A stretch of 11,098 bases of DNA from CANJBX01 sp041487815 (GTDB lineage Bacteria > Pseudomonadota > Alphaproteobacteria > Rhizobiales > Xanthobacteraceae), in NCBI GenBank assembly GCA_041487815.1, contig JBGPOB010000108.1, forward strand, positions 1 to 11,098, written 5' to 3'. The notes under the pieces were generated by a model that saw only the letters and a program-made list of their open reading frames with translations, did no database searches and was not told the DNA's origin. The position numbers were made by a program, and so were the translations under genes. How positions within the stretch are numbered: the first letter of the stretch is position 1; every line of letters begins with the position of its first letter. Positions 1-6,036 of this stretch are shown here, in pieces.

Positions 1-902
1 ACCTGATCTGGCCGATCTTTATCGTCGAAGGCGCGCGCGCGCGGGTCCCGATTGCGTCCATGCCCGGCGTCGAGCGGTTGACGATCGACGAAGCCATGCG
101 CGACGCCGTGCGGGCGGCGGAACTTGAAATCCCCTGCATCGCGCTTTTCCCCTACACCGATCCCGCGCTGCGCGACGCCGATGGCTCCGAGGCGCTCAAT
201 CCCGACAACCTCGTCTGCCGCGCGTTGCGCGCCATCAAGAAGGAAGCGCCGCAGATCGGGCTATTGTGCGACGTGGCGCTCGATCCTTACACCAGTCACG
301 GCCACGACGGGCTTTTGCGCAACGGCGAGGTCCTCAACGACGAGACCGTCGAGGTTCTTGTCAAGCAGGCGCTGGTGGAGGCGGAAGCCGGCTGCGACAT
401 CATCGCGCCCTCCGACATGATGGACGGCCGTGTCGGCGCCATCCGGCGCGCGCTCGACGCCGCCGGCCGCAGCGACGTGCAGATCATGGCCTATGCGGCG
501 AAATATGCCTCCGCCTTCTACGGCCCGTTCCGCGACGCGGTCGGCTCCGCGGCAACGCTTTCCGGCGACAAGCGCACCTATCAGATGGACCCGGGCAATT
601 CGGACGAGGCCTTGCGCGAAGTCGAACTCGACCTTGCCGAAGGCGCCGACATGGTGATGGTCAAGCCCGGAATGCCCTACCTCGACATCGTGCGACGCGT
701 GAAGGATGCGTTCGGCGTTCCGACCTTCGCCTATCAGGTCTCCGGCGAGTATTCGATGCTGATGGCGGCCGCGCGCAACGGCTGGCTCGACGAGGACAAG
801 GTCATGATGGAAAGCCTGATTGCGTTCAAGCGCGCGGGCGCCGACGGCGTCCTGACCTATTTTGCGCCGCGGGTGGCCGAGAAGCTGAAAAAATCCGCCT
901 GA
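1..902 (+). CDS. hemB: Porphobilinogen synthase (delta-aminolevulinic acid dehydratase), 5' end cut by window
   Basis: Condenses two 5-aminolevulinate molecules to porphobilinogen, the second common step of tetrapyrrole (haem, vitamin B12, chlorophyll) synthesis, in the cytoplasm. The frame is open from base 3 and runs in without a start (reads LIWPIFIVEG before MPGVERL), so the true start lies left of the window; the ATG at 60 is internal. 299 residues are visible of a usual 330-355. The two active-site lysines are present: K at 501-503 in YAAKYASAFYGPF and the Schiff-base K at 663-665 in MVMVKPGMPYLDIV. The metal-binding stretch at 270-311 reads DVALDPYTSHGHDG, with Asp replacing the Cys residues of zinc-type enzymes, as in the Mg2+-dependent enzyme known from Bradyrhizobium japonicum. 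The gene ends with TGA and converges on the patatin-like gene. Identification is secure. Confidence 0.97.
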   Translation, partial: LIWPIFIVEGARARVPIASMPGVERLTIDEAMRDAVRAAELEIPCIALFPYTDPALRDADGSEALNPDNLVCRALRAIKKEAPQIGLLCDVALDPYTSHGHDGLLRNGEVLNDETVEVLVKQALVEAEAGCDIIAPSDMMDGRVGAIRRALDAAGRSDVQIMAYAAKYASAFYGPFRDAVGSAATLSGDKRTYQMDPGNSDEALREVELDLAEGADMVMVKPGMPYLDIVRRVKDAFGVPTFAYQVSGEYSMLMAAARNGWLDEDKVMMESLIAFKRAGADGVLTYFAPRVAEKLKKSA

Positions 903-973
903 GCTCGATTTCGCCCGTCCCATCCGCGTCGCGTAGCGAAGCAACCAGGAGGGGTCCGCGGCGCCGCTTGGCA

Positions 974-1117
974 TTGTCATTGCGAGCGACCCGTCTACGC
1001 CAAGGCTTCGACGGGCTTGGTGCGTGCCCACCGAAGCCCGCAGGGCGTAGGTGGGAGCGAAGCAATCTCGACATTGCGCACGAGATTGCTTCGTCGCTGC
1101 GCTCCTCGCAATGACAA
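974..1117. repeat. Three-stem palindromic intergenic element
   Basis: Lies in the 233-base convergent gap after hemB. The outer arms are a perfect 13-bp inverted repeat, TTGTCATTGCGAG (974-986) and CTCGCAATGACAA (1105-1117). Inside are two more hairpins. The right one is a perfect 13-bp stem, CGAAGCAATCTCG (1058-1070) with CGAGATTGCTTCG (1081-1093), and a 10-base loop. The left one is nested: CTACGCC (995-1001) with GGCGTAG (1044-1050), and CGGGCTT (1012-1018) with AAGCCCG (1034-1040). The CATTGCGAG/GAAGCAATC motifs resemble an abundant Bradyrhizobium intergenic repeat (recalled, not searched). It carries no ORF of its own. Either transcript could fold here, so it may act as a shared 3' end for hemB and the opposing gene; it has no T-run like a classical terminator. 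Confidence 0.85.
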
Positions 1118-1135
1118 CGCCGCAAAGCGCCGTCC

Positions 1136-3604
1136 TCACAGCTCATCGATGCATCGTTGCAGCGCGTCGACCAGGTGGCGGCTGCGCTTGAGGTGCTTGG
1201 CCTCGGCGGCGAGGATGCGCTGAAACCCGCGTTTCTTCAGCGCCAGGATGTTGATTCCGTCCTGCGGCTCGAGGCCCGCCGAATCGCAAACAATATCGAT
1301 CAGCCGTTCGAGCGCATGCAGCCGGCCGAGCAGGTAGTCGTTCTCGCGGTAGCCGCGCGACAGGAACGCCGCGAAGTGGCCGAAGCCGACGCCTTTCAGA
1401 CTGGTCGAGCCGCCAAAGCCCTTCAGGACATGCGCGTCGGTCGGGCTGATGCGATCAACCAAAATCTGGTTGAATTCGCCGCTCTCGTGCGCCGCCATCA
1501 GCGGAAAGGTCAGAACATCCCAGAATGGAAAACCCAGATAGTTGACCATGGTCTCGCGCCGCGCCTCATGGTGCCACTCGCCGGGAGCGAGGTTGGCAAG
1601 CATTTCGTCGAGATCGCGTGTGGAAGTATTGAGACCGATCTGGGCGGCAAGCTGATCGACCAGCCGGTCGATGCTTTCGCCGTGGGCGGTGACGAAGGCC
1701 GCGGCATAGTCGGCAAGTTTTTTTACTTCAGCGACCGAGGGCGGCGCCGCGAAAATTCTCTGCGCCAGATCGCCCGTTGCCGGACTGAACCCGGGCATCG
1801 TTTGCCGGCCGCGGATTTCCTCGAGTTTGGCGTAGAGCTTACGCTTAAAGCGGTCCACGACCCGCGGATCGAGGCCGAGGTAGACTTTCGAATCGAGCAT
1901 GCCATAGAGCCGGTTTTGACCCTCGATCAGAAAATGCAGCCGCCGCTCACGATATTTGACGTCGAACGCCAGCAGCAGCTCGACCCATCGCGGCAGCCGC
2001 GCGCCCGAGGTCTGCATCGACAGCGCTTCGCTTTCATCGGCATTGTAGACCAGCGAGCGGCTCACGGCCCAGGCTTCGACAATCGCGGCGATGGCGCGCG
2101 CAAACGGCGATTTGGGCGGAACGTCGCGCAGCGCCACCACGAGGTCGGTGATGAACTCGCGCACCGAGGCGAGCTTGAGGCGCGTGTAACTTTCGTAGGC
2201 GAAGCCCGCGCTCTTCACGACCTGTGCGTTGACCCGCTCGCGCCAGTCACGCACCATCGCCTCGGAAACCGGCCGATCGAGCGGCGCATCGATGGTCGCC
2301 GCAACCAGCGCGCTGATATGCGGACGTGCGCTGTCGACGACGGCCTTGATACGGGCAACCTGATCGTTGAATTCCGCGACCCAGCTCAGCTCGTCCGTCA
2401 CCGGCTGCGTACGCGGGATGTCGGACATCGCACCACGCAGGGTCGAGAAGAAGCCCGGTATCTCGCCGCGCGACATCGACGCCAGCGGCATCGGGTCGGG
2501 ATCGATGTAGACCAGCCGGCGATCGACCTGGCGGAACGCCGGTCTGCCGCGGATCGCCGAGATGGCCTCCCGGAACGGGCGGTTGTTGAGCACCGAGCCA
2601 TCGATGAACGACGCCGTCGTCGGGTCGACGTCCGCCATCCGGTAGCTGTCGAAATTCTTGGCGATGAAGTCCTCGCGCATCGGCCAGTTCGACATCCGGC
2701 GCGCCACCAGCTTATCCATCTCCACGATGCGGGCGGTCGGAAACGCTCCTGGAAACGACGACGTCGCGCGCGAGGCGAATGCCAGCGCCGGCGCGTTGTC
2801 GAGCACGAAATCGCTCTCAACCGTGCCGTCGGATGTCCGATGATAGTGGAATTTCAGGACGTGATGATGCTCGACCTCGTGGATCATCGGCGGATCGTGG
2901 ATCTGCACGAGCTGGTAATAGCCGTAATAGTCGGTCAACGTCACGAACAGGTCGAGCGATTGCCCCGACGGGATGAGCGAAGAGCGCGGCGTCAGCGGCG
3001 CGCCCATCGAGGTCGCCGCGTCGAACATGAGACCGTCCATCGTGCCGCCGTCGAGCGGCGGCTTGAACCAGCGCGAGCGCAGGAACAAAGACAGCTTCTT
3101 GCGGACCTCGGCGTCGGCGACCGGCAGGATGCCGGCCTTCATCGCGCCCCAGATGAACGGGATCAGAAAAACCTTGCTCCAGGTGCCGGCGCGCGCTTCC
3201 GGCGCCAGCAATACCGTGACGTCCGCATTCTCGAGCCACAATTCGCGCTGCGGGGCGAACGGCAGATCGTGGCTGAGCGCGCGCGCCAGCATGGTGCCGT
3301 TGATGCCGCCGGCGGACGCGCCGGCGATGATATCGACGATGACCCGCAATTCGAGCTTGCGTCCGATTTCGCGTAACAGCTCGAAATAGATCTCCTCGGT
3401 GTCGTATTCGGGATCGTCGCGATCGATGTGATCGAAGCGGTCGAAGTAGCTCGCCTGCGCGCGCTCCTGCCGGTCGTAGATCGCGTGCAGGGCGGACGAG
3501 GCACGAACCAGCTTGAGGATTTCCTTGGTGATGCCATGCATGTAGATGGCGAGCGAGACGCCGCCGAAGCACACGAGCGCGATACGAAGTTCTTTCTCGC
3601 GCAT
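1136..3604 (-). CDS. Large patatin-like phospholipase/acyl hydrolase family protein (822 aa)
   Basis: Probable lipid acyl hydrolase of the patatin (PNPLA) superfamily, in the long patatin-related family with a C-terminal DUF3376-type region. Visible catalytic elements are a glycine-rich oxyanion segment at residues 12-24 (CFGGVSLAIYMHG), the nucleophile elbow GASAG at 95-99 with Ser97 (codon 3314-3316), a TSSFPGAFP block at 281-289, and the dyad aspartate in FIDGSVLNNRPF (Asp335). No signal peptide is apparent, so it is probably cytosolic or membrane-peripheral. The patatin fold fills roughly the first 370 residues; the remaining ~450 residues are mostly helical in appearance and have no motif I can name. 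The start ATG follows AGGTGAGG (3606-3613). It lies downstream of the threonine ammonia-lyase gene on the same strand, but 242 bases with two hairpins separate them. Substrate unknown. Confidence 0.9.
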   Translation of the reverse strand: MREKELRIALVCFGGVSLAIYMHGITKEILKLVRASSALHAIYDRQERAQASYFDRFDHIDRDDPEYDTEEIYFELLREIGRKLELRVIVDIIAGASAGGINGTMLARALSHDLPFAPQRELWLENADVTVLLAPEARAGTWSKVFLIPFIWGAMKAGILPVADAEVRKKLSLFLRSRWFKPPLDGGTMDGLMFDAATSMGAPLTPRSSLIPSGQSLDLFVTLTDYYGYYQLVQIHDPPMIHEVEHHHVLKFHYHRTSDGTVESDFVLDNAPALAFASRATSSFPGAFPTARIVEMDKLVARRMSNWPMREDFIAKNFDSYRMADVDPTTASFIDGSVLNNRPFREAISAIRGRPAFRQVDRRLVYIDPDPMPLASMSRGEIPGFFSTLRGAMSDIPRTQPVTDELSWVAEFNDQVARIKAVVDSARPHISALVAATIDAPLDRPVSEAMVRDWRERVNAQVVKSAGFAYESYTRLKLASVREFITDLVVALRDVPPKSPFARAIAAIVEAWAVSRSLVYNADESEALSMQTSGARLPRWVELLLAFDVKYRERRLHFLIEGQNRLYGMLDSKVYLGLDPRVVDRFKRKLYAKLEEIRGRQTMPGFSPATGDLAQRIFAAPPSVAEVKKLADYAAAFVTAHGESIDRLVDQLAAQIGLNTSTRDLDEMLANLAPGEWHHEARRETMVNYLGFPFWDVLTFPLMAAHESGEFNQILVDRISPTDAHVLKGFGGSTSLKGVGFGHFAAFLSRGYRENDYLLGRLHALERLIDIVCDSAGLEPQDGINILALKKRGFQRILAAEAKHLKRSRHLVDALQRCIDEL

Positions 3605-3634
3605 GCCTCACCTGGCCGACACCGGTTTCCGCTT

Positions 3635-3708
3635 GGTGCGGTGGATTTGAAGTTCCTGCCATTATCGCGGCCGGCTCGTAGCAGGAACTTCAAATCCAAA
3701 ACCACACC
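3635..3708. repeat. Long perfect inverted repeat (hairpin 1 between ilvA and the patatin-like gene)
   Basis: TGGATTTGAAGTTCCTGC (3642-3659) is matched exactly by its reverse complement at 3681-3698, giving an 18-bp stem with a 21-base loop. Beyond a 2-base bulge the pairing continues, with one mismatch, between GGTGCGGT (3635-3642) and ACCACACC (3701-3708). It lies just upstream of the patatin-like start, in the leader of any transcript arriving from the threonine ammonia-lyase gene. No poly-T tract follows the stem on either strand. It probably belongs to a dispersed palindromic repeat family; a transcriptional role is only inferred. Confidence 0.85.
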
Positions 3709-3722
3709 GAGATCTTATTTTT

Positions 3723-3799
3723 GCCAGTGTCGCTTTGATTCCAAAGTTCGCATCAGAGCCTGCGGAACGTTCGCGCGAACTTTGGAACGCGACACTGGT
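3723..3799. repeat. Two-step inverted repeat (hairpin 2 between ilvA and the patatin-like gene)
   Basis: The outer stem is CCAGTGTCGC (3724-3733) with GCGACACTGG (3789-3798). The inner stem is TTCCAAAGTTCGC (3739-3751) with GCGAACTTTGGAA (3775-3787), both perfect and separated by a small asymmetric internal loop (5 and 1 bases). The apical part contains the self-complementary GTTCGCGCGAAC (3769-3780). It begins 15 bases after hairpin 1 and ends 48 bases from the threonine ammonia-lyase stop codon, so it sits in that gene's 3' region. It could stabilise or end the transcript. No poly-T tract follows. It is probably a member of a dispersed intergenic palindrome family (inferred). Confidence 0.85.
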
Positions 3800-3846
3800 G
3801 CGGAAACTACACGATTCTGGCGGGCCGGCGCAGCGGCGCAGGCGCC

Positions 3847-5067
3847 CTATTCCATCGTCGTTGCGGTCTCGATCCGCACCGGCTGATAGCCCCCGGCCGC
3901 CAGCGCGGCCTGAATTTCCTCGGCATGCGCGCGGTCGCGGGTTTCGACCGTGACATCGAGCCGCGCGCCTTTGGCGGGGACATCGAGAAACAGGCGGCGG
4001 TGGTCGACTTCGAGGATGTTGGCGTCAAGCCGGCCCAGCAGCGTCGCGATCGGTCCCAATATGCCCGGCCGGTCCGCGATCGTCAGCCGGAACGACACGA
4101 TGCGTTCGGCGCGCTCGAGTTCGCGCACCATGATCGAGGCCAGAATGCGGGGATCGATGTTGCCCCCGCACAGGATCAGTCCAACCTTGCGGCCGCGGAA
4201 CCGTTCGGGCTCGGCCAGCAGTGCGGCAAGGCCCGCCGCGCCGGCACCTTCGGCCATCGTTTTCTGCAGTGTCAGGTAGGCGTTCACCGCGCGTTCGAGG
4301 TGGGCCTCGTCCACGAGCAGAATGTCCGACACCAGTTCGCGCACGACCGGCAAGGTAAGTTTGCCGACATTCTTGACGGCGATGCCCTCCGCCAGCGTCG
4401 GCCCGCCGATGGCGCGGTTTTCGCCGCGCAGCGCGTTGCGCATCGCCGGATAAAGCGCGGCCTCGACCCCAATAATTTCAATGCCGGGCCGGACCGCGCG
4501 GGCGGCGATGGCGGTCCCCGCGATCAGTCCGCCACCGCCGATGGGCACGACAATGACGTCGAGATCGGGGACAGTTTCGAGCATTTCCAGCGCGATCGTG
4601 CCCTGACCGGCGATGATGCGCTCGTCGTCGTAAGGATGCACCCAGATCAGCTTGCTTTCCTCGGCAATGGATTGCGCCCGCGCTTGCGCCTCCGCGATGG
4701 TCTCGCCGTCAAGCACGACCTTGGCGCCGTAGGCGCGCGTCGCCTCGACTTTCACGAATGGCGTCGTCACCGGCATGACGATGGTGGCGGCGATGCCGAG
4801 CCGGCGGGCATGATAGGCGACCGCCTGCGCGTGGTTGCCGGCCGACATGGCGATGACGCCGCGGGCGCGCTCGGCGGATGCGAGCGAGGCGAGCTTGACA
4901 TAGGCGCCGCGGTCCTTGAACGAGTTGGTGACCTGAAGATTCTCGTATTTGACGTGTACCTGCGCGCCGGTGAGTTCGGAAAGTTTGGGCGCCGGCAGCA
5001 TCGGCGTGCGCAGAACCTGGCCGTCGAGCGCCCGGCGCGCCGCCTCGATTGCACTAAGCGTGATCAC
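3847..5067 (-). CDS. ilvA: Threonine ammonia-lyase (PLP-dependent, with C-terminal ACT domain)
   Basis: Deaminates L-threonine to 2-oxobutyrate, the first committed step to isoleucine. It is a 406-residue fold-type II PLP enzyme. The PLP lysine is K51 in NSFKDRGA, followed by the substrate loop SAGNHAQ (75-81), the phosphate-binding GGGG (177-180) and CGGN (300-303). A C-terminal ACT domain (about 325-400, starting FRLTIADRPGILGPIATLLG) suggests allosteric control by amino acids. This single-ACT short form differs from the ~514-residue E. coli IlvA with two ACT-like repeats. I chose the GTG start at 5067 because GGAGGAG lies just upstream and the homologous region begins there; an upstream in-frame start at 5121 would add 18 unconserved residues. 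It is divergent from the RDD gene, with repeats filling most of the gap. The family is secure; whether its main role is biosynthetic or catabolic is less so. Confidence 0.94.
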   Translation of the reverse strand: MITLSAIEAARRALDGQVLRTPMLPAPKLSELTGAQVHVKYENLQVTNSFKDRGAYVKLASLASAERARGVIAMSAGNHAQAVAYHARRLGIAATIVMPVTTPFVKVEATRAYGAKVVLDGETIAEAQARAQSIAEESKLIWVHPYDDERIIAGQGTIALEMLETVPDLDVIVVPIGGGGLIAGTAIAARAVRPGIEIIGVEAALYPAMRNALRGENRAIGGPTLAEGIAVKNVGKLTLPVVRELVSDILLVDEAHLERAVNAYLTLQKTMAEGAGAAGLAALLAEPERFRGRKVGLILCGGNIDPRILASIMVRELERAERIVSFRLTIADRPGILGPIATLLGRLDANILEVDHRRLFLDVPAKGARLDVTVETRDRAHAEEIQAALAAGGYQPVRIETATTME

Positions 5068-5071
5068 CTGG

Positions 5072-5078
5072 CTCCTCC
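5072..5078 (-). promoter_or_regulatory. Strong Shine-Dalgarno fixing the GTG start of ilvA
   Basis: On the minus strand GGAGGAG precedes the GTG codon at 5067-5065 with a short spacer (GGAGG core to start, 6 bases). The other possible start in this frame, further upstream at 5121, would place this site inside the coding region. This supports the 406-residue product. Confidence 0.75.
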
Positions 5079-5131
5079 ACGCTGCCGCGCGCGATCCTCT
5101 TGCAACGGGCGCTGTTTTCAACCATTTCGTA

Positions 5132-5222
5132 GCGCATGATCCGGCGAAGTGGAAACCGGTTCGCCGACCTGCCTGCGCGAAGCCGGGGCTTCGCTCCGGC
5201 GAAGGCAGGTAAGATCATGCGC
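5132..5222. repeat. Palindromic intergenic element A (GCGCATGATC...GATCATGCGC) with nested hairpin
   Basis: Perfect 10-bp terminal inverted repeats, GCGCATGATC (5132-5141) and GATCATGCGC (5213-5222), bound a 91-base unit. Next to the left arm is GAAGTGGAAACCGGTTCG, the core of an intergenic palindrome I recall as very common in Bradyrhizobium and related Rhizobiales. The right half of the usual element is displaced by an extra hairpin (5167-5210). The element lies between the divergent threonine ammonia-lyase and RDD genes. Confidence 0.85.
5167..5210. repeat. Hairpin nested inside palindromic element A
   Basis: ACCTGCCT (5167-5174) pairs with AGGCAGGT (5203-5210), and inside it GCGAAGCC (5177-5184) pairs with GGCTTCGC (5187-5194). 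The GC-rich stem sits between the core motif and the right terminal repeat of element A, as if a second small repeat had inserted into the first. It is similar in design to the inner hairpin at 995-1050 (short outer arms, CGAAGC/GCTTCG-type inner arms). Confidence 0.75.
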
Positions 5223-5235
5223 CAACTTAATAAGT

Positions 5236-5324
5236 TAGCGCGCGAACGCAGATAAGGTCACGCAATCTGCGCAAGCTTGATTGCTTGCGCAAAACCGGTA
5301 TCCACTTTTGCTGATCGCGCGCTA
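5236..5324. repeat. Palindromic intergenic element B (TAGCGCGCGA...TCGCGCGCTA)
   Basis: Perfect 10-bp terminal inverted repeats, TAGCGCGCGA (5236-5245) and TCGCGCGCTA (5315-5324), bound an 89-base unit. It contains a perfect inner hairpin, TGCGCAAGC (5268-5276) with GCTTGCGCA (5283-5291), loop TTGATT. Near its right end is AACCGGTATCCACTTTTGC, the same core as element A but in inverted orientation and diverged. It lies immediately upstream of the RDD gene; its right end is 17 bases from that gene's Shine-Dalgarno. Confidence 0.8.
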
Positions 5325-5340
5325 GTTGCCGGTTTGCCAC

Positions 5341-5345
5341 AGGAG
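5341..5345 (+). promoter_or_regulatory. Shine-Dalgarno AGGAG fixing the RDD gene start
   Basis: AGGAG lies 7 bases before the ATG at 5353. The reading frame is also open to a TTG at 5326, but that start would have its upstream region inside palindromic element B and no ribosome site, so 5353 is preferred. Confidence 0.7.
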
Positions 5346-5352
5346 CTCCGCA

Positions 5353-5910
5353 ATGGCCACCGACCCAGGACGAAGCGACCGGGGACGAACCAACCCAGGC
5401 CGACTTGGCGTATCCGTCGAAGTCAAGCCGCATGCCTACGATCCGGCCGCCAATCCGGAATTGTTCGACGGCGTGCTGGCACGGCGCATCGTCGCCTTCT
5501 TCATCGACGTCGTCGTCATCGCGGCGCCGGTGGCGGTGGCGGCGCTGTTCATCTTCCTGTTCGGATTGGTGACCTTCGGCCTCGGCTGGATCCTGTATTT
5601 CTTCCTGCATGGGGGTGCCATTATCTGGGCCCTTTTGTACTACGGTTTCACCTTGGGTTCGCCCGCCTCCGCGACCATCGGCATGCGGGTGATGGATATC
5701 GAACTGCGGACCTGGTACGGCGCACCGTGCTATTTCGTGCTGGGCGCGGTGCACGCCATCTTTTACTGGCTCAGCGTGTCGTTGTTTACGCCGCTCGTGC
5801 TGATTGTCGGACTGTTCAACGACCGCCAGCGTCTTCTGCATGATTTTCTCCTGGGAACCGTGGTTATCAACAACCCGGCGCGTGCGGCAGAGCTTGCCCG
5901 GCGGCGTTAA
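5353..5910 (+). CDS. RDD family integral membrane protein
   Basis: A 185-residue inner-membrane protein of unknown biochemical role. The N-terminal ~40 residues are polar and likely cytoplasmic. The RDD signature follows: Arg in LARRIVAFFIDVVVIAA (R44/R45, D52), then hydrophobic stretches at about 46-76, 78-100 and 126-155, and GLFNDRQRLLHDFLLGT near the C-terminus supplying the second conserved Asp. The segment ATIGMRVMDIEL between the membrane spans is also typical of RDD proteins. Some RDD proteins have been linked to ion or osmolyte transport, but nothing here shows a substrate. It is followed on the same strand by the aminoacyl-transferase gene 126 bases on. From memory, RDD genes next to hemB and this transferase recur in alphaproteobacteria. 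Confidence 0.9.
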   Translation: MATDPGRSDRGRTNPGRLGVSVEVKPHAYDPAANPELFDGVLARRIVAFFIDVVVIAAPVAVAALFIFLFGLVTFGLGWILYFFLHGGAIIWALLYYGFTLGSPASATIGMRVMDIELRTWYGAPCYFVLGAVHAIFYWLSVSLFTPLVLIVGLFNDRQRLLHDFLLGTVVINNPARAAELARRR

Positions 5911-6002
5911 CCGCGCGAAAGTTTGCTTTTGACGCCGGTGCTTTGTCGGGTGATTCTTGCCCGCGCGGGCGGACGATCCCCCTGTGGGGCGCTACTATAG
6001 GA

Positions 6003-6027
6003 CGCCGGCATTGGCCGCCGGCATTGG
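6003..6027 (+). repeat. Short tandem direct repeat in the leader of the aminoacyl-transferase gene
   Basis: CGCCGGCATTGG occurs at 6003-6014 and again at 6016-6027, 13 bases apart, ending 9 bases before the GTG start at 6037. It occupies the place where a Shine-Dalgarno would be expected; none is evident. It may be a simple duplication. Confidence 0.6.
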
Positions 6028-6036
6028 ACTGGTCTC

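Noticed and set aside
261..1139. Minus-strand frame overlapping hemB and running through the repeat at 974-1117
   Set aside because: It is antisense to hemB, and its N-terminal part is translated from palindromic repeat DNA.
1157..3376. Very long open frame on the plus strand (over 700 codons) opposite the patatin-like gene
   Set aside because: It is the mirror of high-GC codon use in the minus-strand gene. Its translation is Arg/His/Asp/Gln-rich with no family resemblance, whereas the minus-strand product has intact catalytic motifs.
3925..5139. Long plus-strand open frame opposite threonine ammonia-lyase
   Set aside because: It is antisense to a clearly recognisable PLP enzyme and its composition is low-complexity (His, Arg, Gly, Asp); shadow frame.
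5132..5324. Possible CRISPR array or tandem repeat array
   Set aside because: There are only two units, they are palindromic rather than direct repeats, there is no regular spacer, and no cas genes are nearby.
5940..6002. Possible promoter for bpt (TACTAT box near 5993)
   Set aside because: No -35-like hexamer lies at 15-19 bases upstream; the TTGCCC upstream is too far away. Not strong enough to list.
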